Shown: positions 44,144 through 54,445 of the stretch, piece by piece
Numbering within the stretch: the first letter of the stretch is position 1
Layout: each line of letters starts with the position of its first letter
Source of the DNA: Gordionus sp. m RMFG-2023
Lineage: Eukaryota; Nematomorpha; Gordioida; Chordodea; Parachordodidae
Assembly: GCF_954871325.1 (NCBI RefSeq)
Contig: NC_088775.1
Span: 36,371,561 to 36,435,560, forward strand
Direction: 5' to 3'
Length of the DNA stretch: 64,000 bases
The notes under the pieces: model-generated
What the model was told of the DNA's origin: nothing
The model's database searches: none
What the model saw: only the letters and a program-made list of their open reading frames with translations
Made by a program: the position numbers and the translations under genes

Positions 44144-45515
44144 CTTAATTAGAATTAAAGGTATAATATTGTATTAAAAGTGTTAAATATGGTATTCCAT
44201 ATTTTATTTTATTCTAGTTTGCTATCCCTCTTTTTTTTAGCCTTAAATACACTTCAATTAAAATTATTTTTTTTATACACTTCTTCTGTTTTGTCTTAAG
44301 AACATAAAAATTAAACAAAGTTTTTCCTAGGTCTCTCTTTTGTTTGAGTTAAACATATGGTTTTTGTATTTTCTTTTACTCCGGGGTTTTTCTTACCTTT
44401 GGAGTCCTTAGTAAGGTGTTCAGCAAATATAAGTTAGATATTTAGGTCCGGGAGATCGCCCTGCATCCTGAGGTATAATTTGAGTTCCGAAAAGTATAGG
44501 GGGGGGGGTAGTTTTTATCCCCAATTGTGTAAGATAAAACTAACACAACTCCCTTTCGCAAAAACTTTTATTCACTTTGCTCAAATTTTATTTTAATTTA
44601 TAATTGCACGTTTTATTTTCCCTATAAAAGGGACTAATTTTTATGTTTACAAGAGGTATACTTTTTTTTAGTTTAAAATATTTATTTTCGATAAGATATT
44701 TTTGATTGATAATTTTGATAAAATAATTTTGGTTTGATAAAAATTTATAATCAATTTTTTTTCGATCCTAATAAAATTTAAAATAAAGTTAACGTGCCAT
44801 TTATTTATATAAGTTTTTAATTTACTTAAATAATTTATAATAACTCATACCAGATTCCATGGCGTGTTACAAACCAGTAATTGAAGCCCCGCAACTTCAT
44901 AAAATAAATCTCATTACTCAATTAATTAAAGATATATAAATTTGTATAAAACTAAAAAATATATATTATAATTTAATCCCCGAGATGAACAATCAAATTT
45001 AAAAATTCTGATTCAGATCTTTTGCTTAGGTATAATATTGGGATCCTTTGATGCAGATTTTAAATTATTTCGAAGAAATATAAAAAATTTCATGAATAGT
45101 AAATGCTTAAGTATTCTATTTCAAAAAGGTTATATTCTATTTTTAATTTTAGTAAAAAGTTAAAATCAATTTTAATAGTTCTTCCTTGTTAATTAATATT
45201 TTTTCTCACAAAAATTAAGAATATGTTTTCTTATTTTTAACTTTAAACTCTGATGGATATAAGAAAGTTTTATTAACCAAAAAACCTAAAAGTAATATAA
45301 GTTAATACAAAAAATATATAATCCAAACTCAACAATAACTTCAAAAATTTTAATAACTGATTCATCATCACAATCTATTTTTTGCATTGGAATGTATTAA
45401 TAAATTATTCTATTAAACAACAATTTTGATGATATGGGTATGTGATTGTTAGGACAAACGTGAAATTATATGATTTTCAAGTCTCGATTTGCATCGTTTG
45501 AAACCGTATATTTAG
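44144..45515. other. Upstream PDPR intron; no exon found
   Basis: Searched on the minus strand for further folate-domain or FAD-domain exons without success. A G tract lies at 44499-44508. A donor-like AAAGGTAAG on the minus strand near 44395 follows a short open frame, but I cannot assign it. Confidence 0.4.
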
Positions 45516-45830
45516 ACCTGTGTGCCGACGAAACCATCAGCCGTCGGCGCTAGTTTCAAAAATCTAATCGGTGGCCGGTGGCGCGCCGATTTTTAGCCGC
45601 CGTCAGCTTAGATGTGAATTGGCGCTCCGCTATAAATTTTTTATAACATATTTTTTTAATTGCCAATTAATTTTTTAGGAAAAATTAAATTAAAATATAC
45701 ACTACACTACATATATCTCAGCATATATTTTAATCTTTATTGAAGAGAAAACTCATTATAAATTCAAAATTGATTTTGTAATTTTATATATATAAAAGTA
45801 ATTTAATTTAAATTTTCCGGACATAATGAT

Positions 45831-46214
45831 TGTTACATGTTCGCTTAATTTGTTGTAATTCATTGTATATTTAAATACTTCTTAAATATTTCGCTTATTC
45901 AATTTGTTGTAATTGTATATTTAAATATGTTCATATTATCTTTTTATTCAATGAAATTAACATGTATATAAATACATCTCAAGGCGATTAAATATATATA
46001 TTTTTCATTTTCTTTTACCACGCTTTTTTTGTATAACCATATTATAAAATAAAAAGATATTACATCAAAGTCAATATTTTAATAATATAATCAATAAAGA
46101 CTATTGAATTTAATAAAGTGTCTTTTTTCTGTCTAATTTTTATCCTGTGCGACCATCCTAATAACCGTTCTAGATTAAATCTTCAAGCCTATAATTTCTC
46201 TTTTGTTTTTATCA
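45831..46214 (+). repeat. Gypsy-1 5' LTR
   Basis: 384 bp, starting TGTTACATGTTCGC and ending TATCA. It is preceded by ATGAT (45826-45830), the 5-bp target duplication. The sequence right after it, TGGTGGAGG, may be the primer-binding site. Confidence 0.9.
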
Positions 46215-46579
46215 TGGTGGAGGATAGGAATCATATCAAAATCAAAGTTCTATTGAAAACATTGGATCTGAAATTTTTAGCCGAAAATATTGTTGATGAG
46301 GCAACTAAGAAATACAAACTTTTCGAAACAATTTACAAAGATATGGCTGTTAGTATTATGGACAACATAGATAACTTATCGTATCAACAGATGAAAGATT
46401 TAATACAAAAAAAAGTTGAAAAAAACAAGATTACGTGCATATTTGAATTATTCAATGCAAAACCGGACAAACTTGAGTCTTCCAGAGAGTATCTCGATAG
46501 ACTGAAAGGGTATGGTTCGGGGCTCAATCCTAAATTTTTGTCGGTGCAATTTATGTTGAATTGTCATAATGAAAACTAA
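46214..46579 (+). pseudogene. Gypsy-1 gag, N-terminal part
   Basis: The start codon at 46214 overlaps the last base of the LTR, so the putative primer site TGGTGGAGG also encodes the first residues (MVEDRN). About 120 residues follow, including YKDMAVSIMDNI and SREYLDRLKGYG, a helical capsid-like region. A one-base loss before CTAAAAACAAGG shifts the frame and ends it at 46579. The rest continues in the next frame at 46580. An in-frame upstream ATG at 46118 lies within the LTR and is unlikely to be the start. Confidence 0.7.
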
Positions 46580-47589
46580 AAACAAGGTTGATAGAAGAAA
46601 ATACTACAGAGCTCAATATCATAGAGGACATTGTTGTCAAATTGCAATCGTTGGAGATTAATAATAATAAAACATATGTAGAGAAAGATTTTTGGAGAAG
46701 AGAGGATAGAGCCGATTGGCAAGGCTATTCGTCTTGGAAAGAGAACAAGCAGGCTTTTAAGGCCAACAACAACTACAACAATAACAACAACAACAATTTC
46801 AAAAAACAAGAAATTATACAAACGCCATATAATTTGATACCAAGGAATAAGATAAATTTTATTAATGATTTTATGATTAATATGCAACTTAATAATCTAA
46901 ATTTTTCTTTTTTGATAGATACGGGTTCTCCGGTGACATCCTTGCCCATTAAAGATTTTGAAAAATTGGAGAATTATGAAGAATTTGAGTTGGAAAATTG
47001 TTCTAAAAAATTGTTCTCTTATGAGGGTTCTCCTATCACAGTCGTTAGTCAGGTCTCGAATATTAAGGTTAAATATTTGATTACAATTAAATATTTAAAT
47101 TTGTATGTATTGGATGGGGAGGGACCACCGCTATGTGGTCAAGACTGGATTAAAGAATTTGACATAATCAAATTCAACGTTGATGTAAACACTATTAATA
47201 AGAATGAGATAGGAGATAGGGTAAATTTTTTAACTTTTAACAATCCTTTCAAAGATACTGATAAATTTTATAAAAAAAATTATGTCATTCAATCGTTATT
47301 TACTAAAAAGGGGTATTTTGAAGAGAGTTGTGACATCAACAAACTAATTAAGAAATTTGATTGTGTTTTTAATGATAGAATTGGAAAAGTCAAAAATTTG
47401 GAAATAGATATTTTATTAAAAAATGACTTTAAGCTAAAATTTGTGAAGGCCAGGAGAGTGCCCTTCGAGTTAGAAGAAGAATTAGAAAACACTATAGAGC
47501 AATGGCGCCAGCAGGGAGTAATTAAGCCTGTCAGATTTTCACAATGGGCCACTCCATTAGTGTTAGTTAAAAAAAAGATAATACGTTGA
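46580..47589 (+). pseudogene. Gypsy-1 gag C-terminus, protease and start of reverse transcriptase
   Basis: The gag tail has no zinc knuckle but an Asn-rich run encoded by AAC/AAT repeats (near 46770-46800). The aspartic protease active site is LIDTGSPVTS. The reverse transcriptase begins with KARRVPFELEEELE, QWRQQGVIKP and ATPLVLVKK. A base missing from the A run at 47571-47578 ends the frame early. Confidence 0.88.
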
Positions 47590-48454
47590 GAGTTTGTGCT
47601 GACTGAGTTACTGTAAACCCACAATTAGAAAGGTTCGAATATCCGCTTCCAAGGATTAATGACATAATTGCTAAAGTAGGTAATAAGAAGTTTTTTTCAA
47701 AAATAGATTTCTCATCGGCGTTTCTGCAGATTCCTGTATCTAAAGAAACTTCCAAATTTTTGACCGTCTCCACACACAAGGGTATTTTTCAATTTAATAG
47801 ACTACCTTTTGGGCTTACAGTATCAACTGCTTATTTCCAGAAGACTATGGACGAAATATTTGCTGATATTAAGGGGTCATTAATAATTTAGATGATTTGT
47901 TAATTTTTTGTAAGGATAAGTTAGACCATTTTTATAAATTGAAAAGAGTATTTGAAATAATGTTGGAATTTGGGCTGATTAGAAATATAAAAAAAAGTGA
48001 GTTTTACAATGAGAGTATAAAATATTTATGTTATTTAATAAGTGACAAAGACATAATGCCAAGCAAAGAAAAAATTGATCCTATAAGTAAAATGACCGAA
48101 CCTAAGAATAAGGATGAATTACATTCTTGGTTGGGTCTTATGAATTATTATTCTAGATTTATAAGAGATTTTTCTAAATTAGCAGCTAATTTATATTATT
48201 TACTTAAAAGGGGTAATAAATTTTGTTGGGGAATCAATGAAAGAACTAGTTTTTACGAAATTAGAGAAAAATTGTGTAATGCACCAGTTCTTGCAAATTA
48301 TGATAGAAATAAGGAATTGTTTATTTCAACGGATGCGTCCAATAAAGTCATGGGTGCTGTCTTATTTCAGGTAGAAGAAGATGGTTTAGAAAGGTCAATT
48401 GAGTTTATGTGTAAGGCATGGGCTGGAGCTGAAAAAAAGATATTCAATTATTGA
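47590..48454 (+). pseudogene. Gypsy-1 reverse transcriptase
   Basis: After the frame change the palm motifs follow: RVCAD with a TGA just after it, FFSKIDFSSAFLQIPV, then RLPFGLTVSTAYFQ. A base is lost exactly at the catalytic box (around 47885-47900), leaving LDDLLIF in a new frame from 47897. Then come the thumb and connection (NYYSRFIRDFSKLA) and the start of RNase H (LFISTDASNKVMGAVLF). An A-run indel near 48430 ends this frame at 48454. Confidence 0.88.
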
Positions 48455-48776
48455 AAAAGAAGGATTTTCTGTTGTTTTGGCAGTAAAAAAATGGAAAGAA
48501 TATGTAGTAGGTAGGAGATTTAAAATTTTTTCGGGCCATAAACCACTGGTGAATTTGTTTGGAGTAGATCCTGTTAAGCTTTACATGTCTCCAAGATTAC
48601 AGAAATGGGCTTTTTGTTTAGCCGGTTTTGATTTTGACATTAATTATAGAAGGGGTAACGATCAAATCATTCCTGATGGATTATCAAGGTTAATTAAGGA
48701 AGATATCATTTGTTTTGTTAATGTTAATAATGATATGAAGGATGTAAGAATAATTAACAATTTAGAATTGAAATGA
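48399..48776 (+). pseudogene. Gypsy-1 RNase H
   Basis: The frame from about 48432 gives RYSIIEKEGFSVVLAVKKW, FSGHKPLVNLF, RLQKWAFCLAGFDFDI and the tether NDQIIPDGLSRL. The RNase H acidic residues (DAS in the previous frame, E in IEKE, D in DGLSRL) are kept. It ends at an in-frame TGA (48774-48776) that interrupts the link to integrase. Confidence 0.85.
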
Positions 48777-49776
48777 GAAACCTTTTTAGATTCAGAATTA
48801 ATCCAAGTTAAAAAAATTGTGTTGGAAAAAGGTGAAAATGATACGATGATTAAAGGTTACAAGGCATTCGGTAAGTTGTTGAATATTAAGAATGATTGTA
48901 TTTTTAAGGGCGAACAAGTTATTATTCCTCAAAGGTTAAGAAAAAAGTTTCTTAGTGTGTTACATGAGGGACATATTGGGTTGTATAGGATGTTAGATAC
49001 TATGGAAAGGTATTTTTGGTGGCCAGGAGTCAATAAAGATATTAAAGAAATTATTTTTAGATGTAATATGTGCATGATCAATGCGCCTAAACTCCCAAAA
49101 GTTAAACAAAATTATTGGGTACAACTTAACAAACCCTGGTACCGAGTCTATATTGATTTTTTTGGACCTATTAAAAATTTTTATGGATTAGTAATTATTG
49201 ATGGGTACTCTCGCTGGTTAGAGATTATTAAGGTGAAAAACATTAATGGGACTACCACCATTATGGTATTAAATAATATTTTTTCCAGATTTGAGTATCC
49301 AGTAGAATTGGTATCAGATAATGGACCAGCTTTTAGGTCTGTTGACTTTAATAACTATTTGAAAGAGAAGGGAATTCTACATATATATACTCCTGCATAC
49401 CATCCTGAGTCAAATGGTATGGCTGAAAGAGCTGTACGATCAGCAAAAAATATGATATATAAATTAGGAGGCTGGGATGACATTTTGGAAGATGTGTTAT
49501 TAAATTATCGCAACACGAAACATGCGGTTACTAAGTCATCACCTGCTTTTAGATTATTCAGTAGTAAGATGGAAATGGAGTGATAATAGACCCAATTTAA
49601 AAAGAATAAATTTCAGAGAATTAACATTAGGCAACTCTGTCTTTATTAAAGTGGGCTCCAATCAAGAATGGCATGTGGGGATTGTCGTTGGGAGAATTAG
49701 TAACGTCATTTGGGAAATTCAGGTAGATGATAAGTTTCTCTTTGTTTATATTGATCACATTAGAAATTATCAATAG
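48777..49776 (+). pseudogene. Gypsy-1 integrase
   Basis: The HHCC zinc finger is intact (HEGHIG ... RCNMCMI). The catalytic triad is intact: Asp in VYIDFFGP, Asp in LVSDNGPAF, Glu in HPESNGMAERAVRS. LNYRNTKHAVTKSSPAF follows. A frame change near 49575 separates a C-terminal SH3-like region (SVFIKVGSNQEWHVGIVVGR) that runs to the stop at 49776. Within this domain only the one frameshift is seen, so it is the best-preserved part of pol. Confidence 0.9.
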
Positions 49777-50083
49777 GAATATATTGCATTATATTTTTTT
49801 ACTTATATATTGTTGGTTACAAATATTAAAACATCATACATATTCCATTTTTCCTAGTTATTATAATTATGAGTAATAAGTTACATTGTTAATAATGACA
49901 ATAATTCCTTCTCTTTGTTTATATTGATCACATTAGAAATTATCAATAGGAATATATTGCATTATATTTTTTTACTTATATATTGTTGGTTACAAATATT
50001 AAAACATCATACATATTCCATTTTTCCTAGTTATTATAATTATGATTAATAAGTTACATTGTTAATATGACAATAATTCCCCC
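49738..50083. repeat. 173-bp tandem duplication at the 3' end of Gypsy-1 pol
   Basis: The block starting CTCTTTGTTTATATTGATC at 49738 recurs at 49911 and includes the last codons and stop of pol plus downstream sequence. The copies are nearly identical, so the duplication is young relative to the insertion. Confidence 0.9.
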
Positions 50084-50275
50084 TACCAAATGTAATTGTT
50101 TATTATATTCCAAAAAAAAAGGAAATAATGACAATCATTCCCAATTGTAATTGTTTATTATATTCCAAATAAGGAAATAATGACAATAATTCCCCTTTCC
50201 AATTGTAATTGTTTATTATATTCCAATATAAGGAAATAATGGCAATAATTCCCCCTTCCCAGTTGTAGTTCCTAC
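50083..50275. repeat. Tandem repeat of about 57-60 bp, three copies
   Basis: Units containing TTGTAATTGTTTATTATATT, then CCAA(TA)AAGGAAATAATG and ACAATAATTCCC are repeated, lying between pol and the 3' LTR of Gypsy-1. Confidence 0.8.
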
Positions 50276-50515
50276 TATCCCCATATATATATTATTTTTT
50301 ATATAATTCCTTGTTAATCTTAATGTAAGTATTAGGTATTATTTTAATAATGAAACCATTATTGTAACATTAAATATTAACCCTATTACTCATTTAACAT
50401 TATAAAAGTTACCTCCCACATGCCAAACGAGTTCTTTCCTTCCCCATTTTTTGTACCATGCTGTGTTTTCAAGACTTAAATTTTTTTTAAATATTTTTTT
50501 TTTGGAGGTGGTGCA

Positions 50516-50914
50516 TGTTACATGTTCGCTTAATTTGTTGTAATTCATTGTATATTTAAATACTTCTTAAATATTTCGCTTATTCAATTTGTTGTTATTG
50601 TATATTTAAATATGTTCATATTATCTTTTTATTCAATGAAATTAACATGTATATAAATACATCACAAGGCGATTAAATATATATATATTGATATATATTT
50701 TCATTTTCTTTTACCACTTGCTTTTTTTGTATAACCATATTATAAAATAAAAAGACATTACATCAACGTCAATATTTTAATAATATAATCAATAAAGACT
50801 ATTGAATTTAATAAAGTGTCTTTTTTCTGTCTAATTTTTATCCTGTGCGACCATTCTAATAACCGTTCTAGATTAAATCTTCAAGCCTATAATTTCTCTT
50901 TTTTGTTATTATCA
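50516..50914 (+). repeat. Gypsy-1 3' LTR
   Basis: 399 bp, TGTTACATG...TATCA, followed by ATGAT. It differs from the 5' LTR by a few substitutions and by a longer TA run (ATATATATATTGATATATA). Confidence 0.9.
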
Positions 50915-50918
50915 ATGA

Positions 50919-51310
50919 TGATCTTGTAATCAACGTCAACCCAGCTGTAGAAAAAACTCTTTTACTAAATGTGCTAGTTGCCGTAGCACCAAGAATTTTT
51001 TAGCTAGCGTGGGAAAATTAGAAAGTTTGATCCTCTTTTCTCTCCAGAAATTTAGAACATCCATATTTTGTGAATGCGTTTTCCAAGAAAAATATGGCAT
51101 TCTTGTTCTAAATCACTTAAAGTGGAATCATAGTTTGTACTTGGTGTTGAATGTTTAGTTGTTAATTTTGTCAAATAATTTGAATTTAATATTACCACTT
51201 GATTCCCAATCGCTATATTTACTGCCCTAATATCGTCAAATAATTTGAATTTAATATTACCACTTGATTCCCAATCGCTATATTTACTGCCCTAATATCG
51301 TCATACTCTA
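50919..51310 (-). pseudogene. hAT-A transposase C-terminal part, split by Gypsy-1
   Basis: The minus strand gives IRAVNIAIGNQ, then DSTLSDLEQECHIFL, VLNFWREKRIK, and finally, after frame changes, GATATSTFSKRVFSTAGLTL, the C-terminal dimerisation block of hAT transposases. The frame runs to the Gypsy-1 target duplication and appears to resume on its far side (45830 downward: SGKFKLNYFY). A 65-bp tandem duplication (51170-51299) lies within the coding part. Confidence 0.7.
51170..51299. repeat. 65-bp perfect tandem duplication
   Basis: GTCAAATAATTTGAATTTAA and the following 45 bp occur twice head to tail (51170 and 51235) without visible differences. Confidence 0.9.
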
Positions 51311-51769
51311 TACTTTATGATTAAGATGTTTTATAATAAATTCAGACGCTGTGTAATTTGTTCTATTATATATACACAATTTTCAATTTTTGAAATCTTG
51401 GGTCAAGAAAAAAAAATGAAAAAAATGAACATACTTATGTATTATTATTTGCAGATCACAAATCGCAAAGCAAGTTTTTTTAGCATATTTTCCTAAGGAT
51501 TTTCATTTTCATTTACTAAAAAATTCCACTTCTAAAAAGTGATACCAAGTTTAAGTTTAAGGTAAACCTTTTTGTGCGGATAGGAATTCAAATTTTTTTT
51601 AAATTTTGAAATAAAAGCTAAAGGTACTTCTACTATATCTAATTCATAGTGAGATAGTGTTTCCCAACCCAATTAAAATTTTAAATTTTAATCTGCCCCA
51701 GATATACTTTCAAGCTAATTAATATACTATTCTAACTATTTGGGACATCTATCTGTATATCTAAAAGTT

Positions 51770-52152
51770 AGTGATCTGCATCGGGCCTAATTATTCAAGC
51801 CCGGCTAGGACCGAACCCGAAATTGTTTTAAAAAGTTTTACCGGCCCGACCCGAACCTGAATCTTTTTTTTAAAAAAAATTTACAGGCCTGGCTAGAATT
51901 TATTTAAATATAGAAATTAATTTGTATAATTACTCAAAATAAGATATATGTTATATGGCGTCTAGTTTCTATAAATAAAATCGAATACATAAAATTGATA
52001 AATTTAGTATTTAAAAAATTTCAAAGGCCCGACCGGGCCCGAATTCTCTTAAAAAATATTAGGCCCGACCCAGCCCGAACCCGATTTTTTTTAAAAATAG
52101 GCCAGGTCCGACCCAAAGCCCGTTCGGGCTGGGCCTACTTTTGCAGATCTCT
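51770..52152. mobile_element. GCCCG-family MITE, second delimited copy
   Basis: It starts AGTGATCTGCATCGGGCC and ends GGGCCTACTTTTGCAGATCTCT, giving inverted AGWGATCTGCA ends. Inside are alternating GGCCCGACCCGAACC blocks and A/T runs. It is close in sequence to 36003-36343. No clear target duplication. Confidence 0.7.
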
Positions 52153-52552
52153 ACTTAGAGCAGTAATAATTTTTCTTATTCTTTTGATAAGATATTCAAC
52201 AGAAGGTATTTGATACCATCTACTGTAATCATATTATGTAAACCATGACCCAAGCATGAGTGATGGTTCATATTCACCTAATCAAATACCTTTTCTAACA
52301 ATGGGCCTCCATTTTAAAAATATATAAAATTATGGTAACTTTTGGATTTTTAAACTTTTGATTATTGAATTCTAAATGATGTCAAAATAATTATGATGTT
52401 AAAATACAAAAAATTTACAACAGTGATACTGACCAATTATTAAAATAAAAATGCATAAAATATGGAAATTATTTTTAAATATTTTTTGCGCCGGCGTGAT
52501 TTTAATTAACGGTGGAGTTTTCGGCGTGGCCATGGCCGGCCGGCGTACAGGT

Positions 52553-53050
52553 CTACGTAAAGATCATTACAAATTAACTGGTTTTACACTTTTGGATACA
52601 TTTTTGACTCAAATCAATGGTGATTCATCAAATGGCTGTATCCAATTTACAAATACTATATTACCTAGAACTCCTTTTGAGCGTATATTAAATCTTAATA
52701 TTAAAAAAATTAAATATTTAGCTCAATTTTATTCAGAGAATATAAATGTATCAGAAGTCCAATTAATTTCAGTATTTAAATCTTAAATATTTTAAATATA
52801 TAATCCTCCACGCCATGAAAGCATTGCATACTTTAAAATATATTTTCCAAATATATAAAAATTACTATATATTTTGACAACAATACCAATTAGTACAAGA
52901 ACAAATGAAAGGACTTTTTCTTCATTATGGAGAATAAAAATCGATCTCAAAAGTATGATATCAGAAAATCGAATGAATGGACCAGCTCCACCTAATATGC
53001 ATAGAGAATTCCCAACATAGAACAACCTATTGAAAAATTGACAAATTCTC
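52553..53050 (+). pseudogene. hAT-B transposase remnant
   Basis: The plus strand gives DHYKLTGFTLLDTFLTQING, resembling the (Y)YKxTIFxPLLDxFxxQL segment of ZMYM-like hAT proteins, then LPRTPFERI up to a stop at 52786. After stops come YFKIYFPNI, LTTIPISTRTNERTFSSLWR and SENRMNG, the C-terminal dimerisation region. The hAT-A right end abuts it at 52551, so hAT-A probably inserted here. Upstream coding should be sought left of 45516. Confidence 0.68.
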
Positions 53051-53473
53051 AAATAAGATTAAACTTCCATTTATGAACGATATTTTGATTAATTTTCCTA
53101 AATGTTTAATTCTATATTTTAATGTAATTTGCATACCCTTTTATATAGCGATTTTTTTAACAATATGGAATTCGCTTGTAAACATTTTATATTTTTCAAT
53201 ATTTTGTGTTAAAAATTGTCATTTTTTAAATATAATTGGTTCTAATAAATATTATATGAATAATTAGTTCTAATAAATAATGTTCCAAAAAATTTTATCA
53301 CAGAAAATTTCTGGCTAAAGGCCTGAAGCTATAGGTGTAAAAATTTAAAAGCAGATATGACTATGTTAGTGAATAAATAATTTAATTTTTCTAAATTCCA
53401 CTAAAATAAAAACGGAATAGTATATATTAATATTTTCTGGGAAATATGATATGTAAGTAAATCTCAAATGAGA

Positions 53474-53525
53474 GATTCCAGTGCCCGTGAGATTGTGGCA
53501 AGGCTGTCTGATCTTAATGCGTCTC
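53474..53525 (+). other. Short exon-like patch, unassigned
   Basis: A GC-richer island with acceptor-like TTCCAG, the open codons for REIVARLSDLNASR, and a consensus donor-like GTAAGT. I do not recognise the peptide. It could be a small exon of a flanking gene or part of a transposon. Confidence 0.2.
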
Positions 53526-54279
53526 GAGTAAGTTAGGAATGCGAGCAGATTGATTATCAAATTTATACAAGTCATGATGGCTATATAAACAGTTAAACCC
53601 GTGTCTCGTTTTGAATATAAATTTTATCCCTATATACCCCCATCCCCCAAAAATATATATTAGAATAAAATTTCCCCCCTCTCCCCATCGTAAATTTTTT
53701 AAATATCATTTTAAACATAAAAAACTTGCTCCCTTGCCTTTTTTTAAATTTTAGCTAATGGTTTTTTAAAAATAAATTAATTAAAAATTTCCTTGCGATA
53801 TCAAAAAACTCTCAGCGATAAAAAAAATTCCATCTATTTATTAGTTATCAATATCTAACAACAAAATTAGAAAATAAAAAATAAAAAATGGAGAAATATT
53901 TAATAAAAACTAATGTTGTTATTTATTGATGTCGGTATTGAAGATAGGAAAGAGTAACTTATTATTTATTTTATAATTTTATTTTATATAATAAATTACG
54001 TTTAAATATGATATGTGTGTATTTTTTTATTGCATGATAGATATAGTTGTTTAGTTTTATTATATTTAATTTATATCATTTATATTTACTAAATTTAATT
54101 CAAAATTGTTAGTTGTGCAACTATTCATAAAATTTAATGATATCCGGATTTATGTGCCCTAACTAATAAAATAAATATAACTGATTTTTAGGCATCATAT
54201 CCAAAATTTATGATTCATTTAGATACCCTAAGCGATCAGATTTATTGATTAAGACAATATCGAAACGATATCCGGCATT
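53526..54279. other. No gene seen
   Basis: AT-rich, with C-rich words (ACCCCCATCCCCC, CCCCCCTCTCCCC) at 53640-53690 typical of decayed C-tract repeats here. Confidence 0.4.
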
Positions 54280-54445
54280 AAAAATTTTAAAGTAAACTTA
54301 CGTAGAATATTAAAAATACTAGGCAACAATAACTTGAAATTTAAACTACGATAAATGTGTTTTTAAGATAAAGGAAATAGAATATCTAGGACATAAAATA
54401 AATGGTGATTACAAACCATGAACAAACATGTAACAGCTATAATGA

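Larger units (their letters stand above)
45831..50914 (+). mobile_element. Gypsy-1: full-length Ty3/Gypsy LTR retrotransposon, 5.1 kb
   Basis: LTRs at 45831-46214 and 50516-50914 run TG...CA. An exact 5-bp target duplication ATGAT flanks the element (45826-45830, 50915-50919). A purine stretch (GGAGGTGGTGCA) precedes the 3' LTR. Between the LTRs lie gag, protease, reverse transcriptase, RNase H and integrase in Gypsy order. The LTRs differ by several substitutions and small indels, and the coding part has about five frameshifts and two in-frame stops, so the copy is no longer functional by itself. It inserted into the hAT-A transposase. Confidence 0.93.
45516..52551 (-). mobile_element. hAT-A transposon containing Gypsy-1
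   Basis: The left terminus TAGACCTGTGTGCCGACG and the right terminus, inverted, TAGACCTGTACGCCGGCC form imperfect inverted repeats. Both are followed by GC-rich subterminal patches with GGCGCC/GCCGGC words (45520-45620 and 52485-52550). A minus-strand hAT transposase C-terminus lies inside and is interrupted by Gypsy-1. Flanks begin CGTA on both sides (CGTATATT and CGTAAAGA), too diverged to be sure of an 8-bp duplication. A GCCCG MITE (51770-52152) is also nested inside. Confidence 0.62.

Noticed and set aside
45520-45620. GC-rich patch as a possible PDPR exon
   Set aside because: It reads without a sustained frame and matches, in inverted orientation, the GC-rich subterminal region at 52485-52550, so it is the hAT-A end.
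46576-46887. Minus-strand frame with a valine-rich run
   Set aside because: It is the antisense of the Asn-rich AAC/AAT run in Gypsy-1 gag.
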